Origin: Lientehia sp934351765
GTDB lineage: Bacteria; Bacillota; Clostridia; Lachnospirales; Lachnospiraceae
DNA: 64,000 nucleotides
Direction: 5' to 3'
Assembly: GCF_052118925.1 (NCBI RefSeq)
Contig: NZ_JBQKGG010000011.1
Location: forward strand, 14,537-78,536
Part shown: one piece after another, positions 18,062 to 25,885 of the stretch
Numbering within the stretch: position 1 is the first letter of the stretch
How the letters are laid out: each line of letters opens with the position of its first letter
Notes under the pieces: model-generated
Seen by the model: only the letters and a program-made list of their open reading frames with translations
Told to the model about the DNA's origin: nothing
The model's database searches: none
Made by a program: the position numbers and the translations under genes

Positions 18062-18256
18062 ATGGCAGATAACAAGCAGCACGACACCCGCACCACCCGC
18101 CGCCCTGACTGTGTGACGGAAATCCGCATGGGCAATTCCGTCCTTGTCGTGTCCGGCTATTTCAAGAAAGACACCACAACCACAGCCGCCGACAAAATGG
18201 CGCGGGTACTGGAAGCGGAAGCCGCTGCTACACAGGAGCCGACTTATCCGGCGTGA
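18062..18256 (+). CDS. Transposon-encoded protein TnpW
   Basis: 64 residues: CVTEIRMGNSVLVVSGYF then TAADKMARVLEAEA, the TnpW family pattern of Tn4451-like elements. Function unknown. GAAAGGAG upstream of ATG 18062. Last gene of the rightward operon starting at mobC. Confidence 0.8.
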   Translation: MADNKQHDTRTTRRPDCVTEIRMGNSVLVVSGYFKKDTTTTAADKMARVLEAEAAATQEPTYPA

Positions 18257-18320
18257 ACCGGGGCATGGAAAAGCGGCCATGCCAGGGAGCATGACCGCTG
18301 GAACGAAAATCGGAAGTGCT

Positions 18321-18521
18321 TTAGCAATTCTTAATCTCATTCTCTATAAAATAATTTGCAATTTCAAAGGCTTTTATTCTTCTCTTTGCCAATGTGATTT
18401 GTGATTTATAACGCTCGGAATTATCCTTTGATTCAAATGTTTTTACTGTTTCTCTTAGCTTGTGCAGAGTTGAATCAATTTGCCTTTTGGCCGCGGTTAA
18501 TTCATCTATTGTATACTTCAT
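18321..18521 (-). CDS. Small helical protein, element 1
   Basis: 66 residues, MKYTIDELTAAKRQIDSTLHKLRETVKTF..., predicted as two long charged helices. AAAGGAGAAA precedes the start on this strand. It is divergent from the serine recombinase gene. It is a recurrent neighbour of TnpX-type recombinases to my recollection, function unknown. It shares a promoter motif with the recombinase gene (see operator entry). Confidence 0.6.
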   Translation of the reverse strand: MKYTIDELTAAKRQIDSTLHKLRETVKTFESKDNSERYKSQITLAKRRIKAFEIANYFIENEIKNC

Positions 18522-18560
18522 GTTTTCTCCTTTAACTTCTGATTTTTTTGTTAAATCAGA

Positions 18561-18713
18561 GTATACCACGGAGTTATGAACTTTTCTACTGCAAATATGG
18601 GACGACAACCCATACCATAAAAATCGGAAAATTGAAAAGCTGTAAAGAAGCAAATTTAACGCTTTTGCCGCTGTACAGCCCCCGCCGTTCCGTGGTACAA
18701 TGAAACCACGGAA
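18561..18713. promoter_or_regulatory. Paired TCCGTGGTA operators between the divergent genes
   Basis: For the recombinase, TTCCGTGGT (18688-18696) and ACCACGGAA (18705-18713) form a 9-bp inverted repeat over the -10-like TACAAT (18696-18701). For the leftward gene, the same TCCGTGGTA half-site runs into TATACT on the minus strand at about 18561-18572. Both promoters lack good -35 boxes, suggesting a shared regulator. Confidence 0.5.
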
Positions 18714-18746
18714 TAGTGGGGCTGGCTGTCGGAAACGGAGGATTTT

Positions 18747-20363
18747 ATGTTAAGACAAGCCACCCAAAACCTCATTACCGCCCTTTATCCGAGATTGTCC
18801 CACGAGGATGAATTGCAAGGCGAGAGTAATTCCATATCGAACCAAAAAAGGATACTCGAAACCTACGCAAAACAGAACGGCTTTACCAATCTGCGCTGGT
18901 ACACCGACGACGGTTTTTCCGGCGCGAACTTCCAGCGGCCCGGATTTCAAGCCATGCTTGCGGACATTGAAGCCGGGAAAGTGGGTACGGTCATCGTCAA
19001 GGACATGAGCCGGTTAGGGCGAAACTACTTGCAGGTAGGGTTTTACACGGAAATGCTGTTCCCTCAAAAGGGTGTGCGTTTTATCGCTGTCAACGATAAT
19101 GTGGACAGTGCCAGCGAGGGCATGGACAACGATTTTACCCCGCTGCGAAATCTGTTCAATGAATGGCTGGTGAGAGATACGAGCAAGAAAATCAAGGCAG
19201 TAAAACGAGCAAAAGGCATGAGCGGCAAGCCCGTTACCAGCAAGCCGGTGTATGGCTACCTCATGGACGAGGACGAGAATTATATCGTTGACGAGGAAAC
19301 CGCGCCGGTAGTCCGGCAGATATACCAGCTTTGCCTTGCCGGGAACGGCCCGACCAAGATTGCCCGTATGCTGACGGAGCAGCAAATCCCCACGCCGGGG
19401 ACGCTGGAATATCAGCGGACAGGCAGCACCCGCCGTTATCACCCAGGCTATGAGTGCAAATGGGCGACCAACACCGTCGTTCATATCCTCGAAAACCGAG
19501 AGTACACCGGATGTCTGGTGAACTTCAAAACGGAAAAGCCTTCTTATAAGGTCAAGCACAGCATAGAGAACCCCGTCGAGAAGCAGGCCATTTTCGAGAA
19601 CCACCATGAGCCGATCATCGACAAGGAAACATGGGAACGGGTGCAGGAGTTACGCAAACAGCGCAAACGCCCGAACCGCTACGATGAAGTGGGGCTGTTC
19701 TCCGGGATTTTGTTCTGCGCCGACTGCGGCCATGTGCTGTATCAGCAGCGGTATCAGAACAAAGACCGCAAACAGGACTGCTACATCTGCGGTAGCTACA
19801 AGAAGCGCACCCGCAACTGTACGGCGCACTTTATCCGCACCGATCTGTTGACCGCTGGTGTCCTGGCAAATCTCCGGCAAGTGACCGAATACGCAGCCAA
19901 GCATGAGAGCCGGTTTGTGAAACTACTTGTCCAGCAGAACGAGATCGGCGGCAAGCGAAAGACCGCCGCAGCCATCAAGCAGCTTGAACAGGCGCAGGAA
20001 CGCATTTCTGAAATCAGCCGCATTATCAAGCGGCTGTATGAGGACAATGTAAACGGCAAAATCAGCGATGAGCGTTTCATGGAACTGTCGGCTGACTACG
20101 AAGCCGAGCAAGCGGAGCTGAAAAAGAGAGCCGCCGCCCTGCAAGCCGAACTGGACAAGTCACAGGCAGCTACCGTCAACGCCGAGAAATTTATGGGCAT
20201 TGTCCGCAAGCACCTTGCCTTTGAAGAACTGACCCCCACTCTCTTGCGGGAAATGATCGAGAAAATTGTGGTGCATGAGTGCAGCTATGATGAGAACGGC
20301 ACCCGCAGGCAGGACATTGAGATTTATTACAGCTTTGTCGGCAAGATTGACTTGCCCGAATAA
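18747..20363 (+). CDS. Large serine recombinase (TnpX-like)
   Basis: 538 residues. N-terminal resolvase domain: catalytic Ser in YPRLSHEDE (about residue 18), then GESNSISNQ, and the VIVKDMSRLGRNYLQVG helix. Recombinase domain around PVYGYLMDEDENYIVDEETAP. A zinc ribbon C-A-D-C...C-x-x-C (FCADCGH, CYICGSYKK), a coiled coil (about 390-480) and a DUF4368-like end complete it. It integrates and excises element 1. Located 88 bases from the right junction, as usual for this class. Confidence 0.92.
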   Translation: MLRQATQNLITALYPRLSHEDELQGESNSISNQKRILETYAKQNGFTNLRWYTDDGFSGANFQRPGFQAMLADIEAGKVGTVIVKDMSRLGRNYLQVGFYTEMLFPQKGVRFIAVNDNVDSASEGMDNDFTPLRNLFNEWLVRDTSKKIKAVKRAKGMSGKPVTSKPVYGYLMDEDENYIVDEETAPVVRQIYQLCLAGNGPTKIARMLTEQQIPTPGTLEYQRTGSTRRYHPGYECKWATNTVVHILENREYTGCLVNFKTEKPSYKVKHSIENPVEKQAIFENHHEPIIDKETWERVQELRKQRKRPNRYDEVGLFSGILFCADCGHVLYQQRYQNKDRKQDCYICGSYKKRTRNCTAHFIRTDLLTAGVLANLRQVTEYAAKHESRFVKLLVQQNEIGGKRKTAAAIKQLEQAQERISEISRIIKRLYEDNVNGKISDERFMELSADYEAEQAELKKRAAALQAELDKSQAATVNAEKFMGIVRKHLAFEELTPTLLREMIEKIVVHECSYDENGTRRQDIEIYYSFVGKIDLPE

Positions 20364-20450
20364 CCGCCCGACCTATCCGACACAATGGCCAAGTGTCGGA
20401 TAGGAACGGCAAAATTTTTTGCACTTCTATTGCTTCTTTATCACACATAA

Positions 20451-20546
20451 GCAAAGTCTCAGGGTATGAAGCAGCTCATGGCCGGTGGCGGCGTGGCCCT
20501 CATCGGTATCACTCTGGTTCCCCTGCTCTCCGGACTCTTCGGTTAA
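20451..20546 (+). pseudogene. maff2 copy 1, 3' fragment
   Basis: From GCA the frame reads AKSQGMKQLMAGGGVALIG... to LLSGLFG and stop, the exact continuation of the fragment ending at 9278. It lacks its start because element 1 is inserted. It is not followed by trbL, unlike copy 2, so the backbone is broken again soon after. Confidence 0.8.
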
Positions 20547-20738
20547 TCCGAATCCAGACTGCTTGCCGGGGCAGAAAATCCGGCCAGGCGGCGCAAGCTG
20601 CCTGTTTACATACCTATTGGCTGTTTCAAAAAGGGTATGTGACGAATAAGGCACTGGAAATATGGGAATGCTATCTCTTACTCGCAGTACCTTTCCCTCA
20701 TTTTTGGGGTATTATAAAGGGTAAATCCACTTGAGATG

Positions 20739-20776
20739 TTGACTATTCCCTTATAAATAAATATAATATAAGGGAA
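20739..20776 (+). promoter_or_regulatory. Fic promoter with symmetrical operator
   Basis: TTGACT (20739-20744), 17-bp spacer, TATAAT (20762-20767). A perfect 10-bp inverted repeat, TTCCCTTATA (20746-20755) and TATAAGGGAA (20767-20776), brackets the -10 box. A protein bound there would block transcription. The Fic protein has a C-terminal winged-helix-like region and is a candidate autorepressor. Confidence 0.75.
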
Positions 20777-20795
20777 ATAGATGGAGGCTAAGGGA

Positions 20796-21842
20796 ATGAG
20801 AACTTTTAATTACTCAGCTATCAGGAACCAGAAATGGGATTCTGAGATCCTCGGGCTTATTGCTGCAATCTATAAAGAAGCCGGAAAACAGGAGCTTTAC
20901 CTGAAGCTGCGCCCGGATGAATTGGAGAAACTGGTTGAAATCGCAAAGATCCAGAGTACAGAGGCATCCAATGCCATTGAAGGGATTGTTACCACCAATA
21001 CACGAATCAGGCAGCTGGTAGAGGAGAAAACCACGCCAAGGAACAGAGACGAGCAGGAAATTGCAGGATATCGAGATGTGCTTTCTATTATTCACGAAAG
21101 CTACGATGCCATTCCTCTGTCAAAGAACTATATCCTACAGCTTCATAAGATAATGTACAGCCATATGAATAACCCAATGGCCGGACAGACGAAAAATGTA
21201 CAGAATTATATCAGCGCGACTTTCCCTGACGGTCACACCGAAATACTTTTCACTCCCCTGGCCCCGTTCGAGACGCCGGAAGCACTGGATCGGATCTGTG
21301 AGGAGTACAATAAGGTTATCGGCAATATGGAATTGGAGCCCTTAATTGCTATTCCAATCTTCATCCACGATTTTCTGTGTATTCATCCGTTTAACGATGG
21401 CAATGGCAGAATGAGTCGCTTGCTGACGACGCTGCTCTTATATCGCAGTGGATTCTATGTTGGCAAATATATCTCCCTGGAGGCGAAGATCGCGAAAAAC
21501 AAGGATTTGTATTATGACGCCCTGAACCGGGCACAGCATGGCTGGCATGAAGGAACCGAGGATGCAGTTCCGTTTATTAAATATCTGCTTGGTACCATTC
21601 TGGCTGCGTATAAAGACTTCGGGGACAGATTTGCCATCGTGGAAGAGAAGCTTCCTGCCATTGATATGGTCCGCAAGGCTGCTCTGAATAAAATCGGTCG
21701 TTTCACGAAGCAGGATATCAGGGAGCAGTGTCCTTCGCTGAGTTTGAGTTCTGTAGAAGCTGCGCTGCGGAAAATGGTGGCATCCGGCGAACTGAAGCGT
21801 GAAGGAACCGGAAAATCAACCTGCTATATTCGCTTGAAATAG
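20796..21842 (+). CDS. Fic-domain AMP-transferase
   Basis: 348 residues. The core motif HPFNDGNGRMSR near residue 200 matches the catalytic H-P-F-x-D-G-N-G-R of active Fic enzymes. STEASNAIEGI near residue 50 fits the N-terminal inhibitory helix (S/T-x-x-x-E-G/N) of class II proteins. The C-terminal part (KIGRFTKQDIREQCPSLSLSSVEAALRKMVASGELKREG) is a winged helix. It probably adenylylates a host protein and may control its own gene. ATG 20796 is chosen because transcription should start near 20774, leaving GGAGG (20783-20787) as the only ribosome site; ATG 20781 is less likely. Confidence 0.88.
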   Translation: MRTFNYSAIRNQKWDSEILGLIAAIYKEAGKQELYLKLRPDELEKLVEIAKIQSTEASNAIEGIVTTNTRIRQLVEEKTTPRNRDEQEIAGYRDVLSIIHESYDAIPLSKNYILQLHKIMYSHMNNPMAGQTKNVQNYISATFPDGHTEILFTPLAPFETPEALDRICEEYNKVIGNMELEPLIAIPIFIHDFLCIHPFNDGNGRMSRLLTTLLLYRSGFYVGKYISLEAKIAKNKDLYYDALNRAQHGWHEGTEDAVPFIKYLLGTILAAYKDFGDRFAIVEEKLPAIDMVRKAALNKIGRFTKQDIREQCPSLSLSSVEAALRKMVASGELKREGTGKSTCYIRLK

Positions 21843-21891
21843 TGTATAAGAGTTATAAAAATAAGAATTTGTTTTGCTAATGCAAAAACTT

Positions 21892-21921
21892 TTGACCTAA
21901 ATACAGATGTTGTGGTATAAT
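21892..21921 (+). promoter_or_regulatory. Promoter of the hydrogenase-rubrerythrin gene
   Basis: TTGACC, 18-bp spacer, TATAAT, then AGGAGG-type ribosome site 7 bases before ATG 21994. No GTGAT-N3-ATCAC box is present here. Confidence 0.7.
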
Positions 21922-21993
21922 GGAAACGCAATATTTGTATGCTTACAAACGGGTTTATAGTGTTGCCAATCTATATTTTTAGGAGGATAAACG

Positions 21994-24033
21994 ATGAATC
22001 ATTTACCTCTACATGTGCGTGTTCCAATCGAGGGAAATAATCCGAGTATTACTCGTTTGGAAGAAAAATGTATTAAATGCGGAATGTGTAAGGACGTATG
22101 TACAAATGCCATAGGTGTGCATGGTACATATACATTTGAGCAGACTTGTGGAGAGGCTGTGTGTATAAATTGCGGACAGTGTACAAATGTCTGTCCTGTA
22201 GACAGTCTTATAGAAAAGTATGAATATTTGGATGTAAAGAGAGAGGTTAAGAATCCAGAAAAGATTGTCATTGTAAGTACGTCACCATCCGTACGAGCTG
22301 CGCTGGGGGAAGAATTCGGTATGCTTGATGGCAGCTTTGTACAAGGAAAAATGGTTTCGTTGCTTAGAAAATTAGGTGTAGATTATGTCCTTGATACCTG
22401 TTTTGCAGCTGACCTTACTATTGTTGAGGAAGCCAGTGAGCTTATTGAAAGAGTGACCAAAAAAAATGCTCCCTTACCTCAGTTTACCAGTTGTTGTCCT
22501 GCATGGGTTAAGTATGTGGAAACATATTATCCGGAAATGATTCCGAATCTTTCATCAGCGAAAAGCCCTATCGGAATGCAGGGACCTACAATTAAGACCT
22601 ATTTTGCTGAGAAGAAGGGTATAGATCCAAAATCAATTGTAAATGTGGCACTTACTCCATGTACTGCAAAGAAATTTGAAATTCGCAGAGATGAGATGAA
22701 CGCTGCTGCTCATTATCTTGGTGTAGAGGGGATGCGTGACATGGATTACGTGATCACGACCAGAGAGCTTGCAAAGTGGGCAAAAGAGGAAGGAATTGAT
22801 TTTGCCAGTCTTGAAGATGGTGAATATGACAATTTTATGGGAGATGCATCTGGCGCTGGTATTATTTTCGGCAATACCGGAGGTGTTATGGAAGCTGCTC
22901 TCAGAACTGCTTACGAATTTATTACAAAAGAAAAATCACCGGAACAGTTATTCAACCTTACACCTGTAAGGGGATATGAGGGCGTCAAAGAAGCTACTTT
23001 AAAGGTTGGCGATTTAGATGTGAATATCGCTGTAGTATATGGTACAGCCAATGCCAGAAAAGTAATTGAGAGCATCAAGCAGGGAGAAAAACAGTATCAT
23101 TTTGTGGAAGTTATGACTTGCCCGGGCGGATGTATCGGTGGAGGCGGCCAACCAAAGGATATCATGAAGGATAAGGACGAGGTACGTAAAGCGAGAATTG
23201 CAAGTCTCTATACAAGGGATGAGGCGATGACACTCAGACGCAGTCATGAGAATCCGGAGATTATTCATCTTTATGAGGAGTTTTATGGAAAGCCGTTAAG
23301 TGAATTGGCAGAAAAGATGTTACACACTTCTTATGCAGATAAGAGTGAAATATTAAATCGAAAAGGAGATGTAAAAATGAGTAAATGGGTATGTAGTATT
23401 TGTGGTTATGTGCATGAAGGAGAGGCAGCACCGGAGCAGTGTCCATTATGTAAGCAGCCTGCATCTGTTTTTAAGAAGGTGGAAGAGTCGCCTGCAAAGA
23501 GTAAGTATGCTGGAACAAAGACAGAGAAGAATCTTTGGGAAGCGTTTGCAGGGGAATCTCAGGCCAGAAATAAATACACTTATTTTGCTTCCGTAGCAAA
23601 GAAGGCCGGATATGAGCAAATTGCAGCATTATTCCTGCAGACAGCTGACAATGAGAAGGAGCATGCAAAACTCTGGTTTAAGGCACTTGGCGAACTTGGA
23701 GATACCGCAGAAAATCTTCTTCACGCTGCAGAAGGCGAAAATGCAGAATGGACAGATATGTATGATAGAATGGCTAATGAAGCGGAAGAAGAAGGTTTCC
23801 CGGAATTAGCTGCTCAGTTCAGAGGTGTTGCTGCGATTGAAAAACTTCATGAAGAAAGATATCGTGCACTTCTTAAGAATGTTGAAACTATGGAAGTGTT
23901 TAAGAAAAGTGGCGTAACTATGTGGGAATGTCGTAACTGCGGTCATGTAGTAGTCGGTCTTGAAGCACCGGAAGTTTGTCCTGTATGTAAACATCCACAG
24001 GCTTACTTTGAGGTAAGAAAAGAGAACTATTAA
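21994..24033 (+). CDS. [FeFe]-hydrogenase fused to rubredoxin-rubrerythrin-rubredoxin
   Basis: 679 residues in one frame. Residues about 20-80 hold two [4Fe-4S] clusters (CIKCGMCKDVC, CINCGQCTNVC). The H-cluster motifs are TSCCPAW, TPCTAKKFE and MTCPGGCIGGGGQP; TPC in place of MPC recalls the CpIII-like group B enzymes. After residue 461 come a rubredoxin (CSICGY...CPLC), a diiron rubrerythrin domain (WEAFAGES, EKEHAKLWF, EKLHEERY) and a C-terminal rubredoxin (CRNCGH...CPVC). This could couple H2 oxidation to peroxide reduction. A perfect internal ribosome site and ATG at 23377 suggest that rubrerythrin is also made alone. Confidence 0.88.
   Translation: MNHLPLHVRVPIEGNNPSITRLEEKCIKCGMCKDVCTNAIGVHGTYTFEQTCGEAVCINCGQCTNVCPVDSLIEKYEYLDVKREVKNPEKIVIVSTSPSVRAALGEEFGMLDGSFVQGKMVSLLRKLGVDYVLDTCFAADLTIVEEASELIERVTKKNAPLPQFTSCCPAWVKYVETYYPEMIPNLSSAKSPIGMQGPTIKTYFAEKKGIDPKSIVNVALTPCTAKKFEIRRDEMNAAAHYLGVEGMRDMDYVITTRELAKWAKEEGIDFASLEDGEYDNFMGDASGAGIIFGNTGGVMEAALRTAYEFITKEKSPEQLFNLTPVRGYEGVKEATLKVGDLDVNIAVVYGTANARKVIESIKQGEKQYHFVEVMTCPGGCIGGGGQPKDIMKDKDEVRKARIASLYTRDEAMTLRRSHENPEIIHLYEEFYGKPLSELAEKMLHTSYADKSEILNRKGDVKMSKWVCSICGYVHEGEAAPEQCPLCKQPASVFKKVEESPAKSKYAGTKTEKNLWEAFAGESQARNKYTYFASVAKKAGYEQIAALFLQTADNEKEHAKLWFKALGELGDTAENLLHAAEGENAEWTDMYDRMANEAEEEGFPELAAQFRGVAAIEKLHEERYRALLKNVETMEVFKKSGVTMWECRNCGHVVVGLEAPEVCPVCKHPQAYFEVRKENY
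23363..23379 (+). promoter_or_regulatory. Internal ribosome site and start for free rubrerythrin
   Basis: AAGGAG (23363-23368), 8-base gap, then ATG (23377) of MSKWVCSICGY within the fused frame. Initiation here would give a 218-residue rubredoxin-rubrerythrin-rubredoxin protein. The upstream hydrogenase simply lacks a stop codon before it. Confidence 0.65.
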
Positions 24034-24122
24034 GATACTGTATTTATTTGTTCAAAGACTATTTACAGTATACAAAAATGTAAATTTACAAAACAGTTAG
24101 ACATATTCCAATTTATCAAACT

Positions 24123-24426
24123 GAATACATTTACATAGCCAGGACTGACTGATCATCAGTTCTGGCTATTTTTCTGCCCTTCTCCGGCTGCAGGTGCACA
24201 TGCAGCTTCGAGGAGGGCTTCGTTATATCCACATTTTTCATTACTGATGGCCCGGTTATCCACCAACTATACTTCGGATCCGGGTAAAGGAGGACAAACT
24301 TATGGCATTTTTCAACAGCGCAGTCGGTGTTCTGCAGACTCTGGTAGTAGCTCTCGGTGCAGGTCTCGGTATCTGGGGTGCAATCAACCTTCTGGAAGGC
24401 TACGGCAATGACAACCCCGGTGCAAA
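24123..24426. repeat. Direct repeat copy 2 (maff2 5' region)
   Basis: Partner of 8976-9278: the same terminator, leader and maff2 beginning with a few substitutions and a one-base length difference. The unique flanks are the hydrogenase gene on the left and element 2 on the right. Confidence 0.85.
24135..24173 (+). terminator. Terminator upstream of maff2 copy 2
   Basis: Same hairpin and T-run as at 8988-9026. Here it could also end the hydrogenase-rubrerythrin transcript. Confidence 0.75.
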
Positions 24427-24460
24427 GTCTCAGGGTATGAAGCAGCTCATGGCTAATTAA
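24302..24460 (+). pseudogene. maff2 copy 2, 5' fragment
   Basis: MAFFNSAVG... continues through GAKSQGMKQLMA, then AN and stop. It keeps about 11 more codons than copy 1 before the break. The lost part (GGGVALIG...LFG) is at 36956. AAAGGAGG upstream. A 52-residue truncated hydrophobic peptide could still be made. Confidence 0.8.
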
Positions 24461-24522
24461 AGGGAACAAAAAGAAAGGAAAAGCCAATCCAGACGGTATC
24501 AGCGGCAGGCTACAAGAATAAA

Positions 24523-24551
24523 TTGTGATTTCACAAGATTGGTGCTATAAT
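24523..24551 (+). promoter_or_regulatory. Promoter at the left end of element 2
   Basis: TTGTGA (24523-24528), 17-bp spacer, TATAAT (24546-24551). It drives the small XRE gene and TnpV. Confidence 0.7.
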
Positions 24552-24614
24552 AAGAGAAAAGTTCCTGCCGGGGCAGCCGCTCCGGTGGTATGGATAGAAA
24601 GGCAGGAAAACAAT

Positions 24615-24887
24615 ATGCACATCAGCTATAAACCACTCTGGCACACACTGTTAGAGCGTGATATGAGAAAAGAGGATTTAAGGCTTGCCGCTGGTATGAC
24701 AACAAATATGATTGCCAACATGAGCAAAGAGGGAAAGCACATCAGCATGGATACATTAGCCCGTATCTGCGAAACGCTGAATTGTGAGATTACCGATGTG
24801 ATTGAGTTAGTACCAGACGAGCCTGCTTCCACAGGAGGTAAGGAACATGAGCGAATTGAAACCAAGAATAAAAGAAAACGGAATTGA
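24615..24887 (+). CDS. Small XRE/Cro-type helix-turn-helix protein
   Basis: 90 residues: a five-helix HTH (LWHTLLERDMRKEDLRLAAGMTTNMIANMSKEGKHISMDTLARICETLNCEITDVIEL) and a basic tail. Typical of the one-domain repressors of mobile elements. ATG 24615 follows AGGAAAA. It overlaps tnpV by 41 bases. Confidence 0.75.
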   Translation: MHISYKPLWHTLLERDMRKEDLRLAAGMTTNMIANMSKEGKHISMDTLARICETLNCEITDVIELVPDEPASTGGKEHERIETKNKRKRN

Positions 24888-25224
24888 TTATATCCTTGTT
24901 GGAGATTACTACATCCCGGACTTGAAGTTGCCGGAGGAACACCGCCCCATCGGAAAGTACGGACGGATGCACCGGGAATATTTAAGAGAAGTCTGCCCAG
25001 CCAGATTACACACATTGACCCTGACCGGGGAATTGTGGACATATCTTGCAGACCTGAACGAACAGGCACAGAAACGGTTAGACACCATCATGGAGCAGAT
25101 GAAAGCTGCCGAGGGCGTGACCGAGGAATTGAAGCGTACCCGTCAAATGGAATGGGTGCAGCGTTGCAATAACATTCACAACCGGGCAGAAGAAATTGTT
25201 TTACATGAGATGATTTATTCATAA
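24847..25224 (+). CDS. Transposon-encoded protein TnpV
   Basis: 125 residues: IDYILVGDYYIPDLKLPEEHRPIGKYGRMHREYLREVCPA then TLTGELWTYLADLNEQA, the TnpV family pattern. Function unknown. GGAGGTAAGGAAC lies before the ATG. Translationally coupled to the small XRE gene. Confidence 0.85.
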   Translation: MSELKPRIKENGIDYILVGDYYIPDLKLPEEHRPIGKYGRMHREYLREVCPARLHTLTLTGELWTYLADLNEQAQKRLDTIMEQMKAAEGVTEELKRTRQMEWVQRCNNIHNRAEEIVLHEMIYS

Positions 25225-25275
25225 CGGTATGGTAGAATGATTATTACAAATTAGAAGTTGTAAAGGAGACTTTGT

Positions 25276-25767
25276 ATGGGTAGAAAAGAAATAACAACAA
25301 AAGAAGATTTAATGAAAGTAATAGAATTATTCGAAAATACTGGAATTACATACTGGTTGGATGGCGGATGGGGTGTAGATATTTTAGCTGGTAAACAAAC
25401 AAGAATTCATAGAGATATAGATATAAATTTTGATGCTCAACATACGGAAAAATTGTTAAATGTGCTTTTGAATCTGGGCTATAAAATTGATACAGACTGG
25501 AAACCGGTTAGAATAGAGTTATATAGTGATGAACTTGGTTACTTAGACATTCACCCGTTCGTTTTAAGTGAGGACGGAACTTCAAAACAAGCTGATTTAG
25601 AGGGTGGCTGGTATGAGTTTGAAAAAGATTACTTTGGTAGTGCTTTTTTTGAAGGAAAAACAATTCCTTGTATATCCTTAAAAGGCCAAAGAGTTTTCCA
25701 TTCAGGTTATGAATTAAGAGATAAAGATAAGCATGATATTTCAATTCTTGAAAGTTTATCAAAATAA
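25276..25767 (+). CDS. Lincosamide nucleotidyltransferase, Lnu(C)-like
   Basis: 163 residues. The nucleotidyltransferase motif WLDGGWGVDIL and catalytic acids in HRDIDINFDAQ are present, then LGYLDIHPF, FHSGY and a D-x-x-D-I end. It resembles the short Lnu(A/C/D) enzymes that adenylylate lincomycin and clindamycin; length matches. I cannot assign the allele. The AT-rich sequence compared with its neighbours suggests separate acquisition. AAAGGAG lies 11 bases upstream. Confidence 0.8.
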   Translation: MGRKEITTKEDLMKVIELFENTGITYWLDGGWGVDILAGKQTRIHRDIDINFDAQHTEKLLNVLLNLGYKIDTDWKPVRIELYSDELGYLDIHPFVLSEDGTSKQADLEGGWYEFEKDYFGSAFFEGKTIPCISLKGQRVFHSGYELRDKDKHDISILESLSK

Positions 25768-25885
25768 CATTGCTGTAATTTCTAAGATAAATTCCACTTT
25801 ATCGCTTTGAAATTTTAACTGAATAAGTATAGCACCAACCGCTGCTACATGGAAGCAAACACAACCATGCAACAGCGGTTTTTCT

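Larger units (their letters stand above)
9275..20455 (+). mobile_element. Integrative mobilizable element 1 (tet(W)), inserted in maff2
   Basis: An 11.2-kb element bounded by GCAAA at 9274-9278 (after GGT) and 20450-20455 (before GTCTCAGGG). Joining the flanks restores a continuous maff2 frame. Contents in order: tet(W) with leader, methyltransferase, sigma-like factor, HTH protein, MobC, MOBP relaxase, Cys-rich VLP protein, RepA-like, DnaC-like, TnpW, a small antisense-oriented protein and a TnpX-type serine recombinase at the right end. GC content from 12.7 to 20.4 kb is visibly higher than in the chromosome. It lacks a type IV secretion system and would need a helper. Confidence 0.8.
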
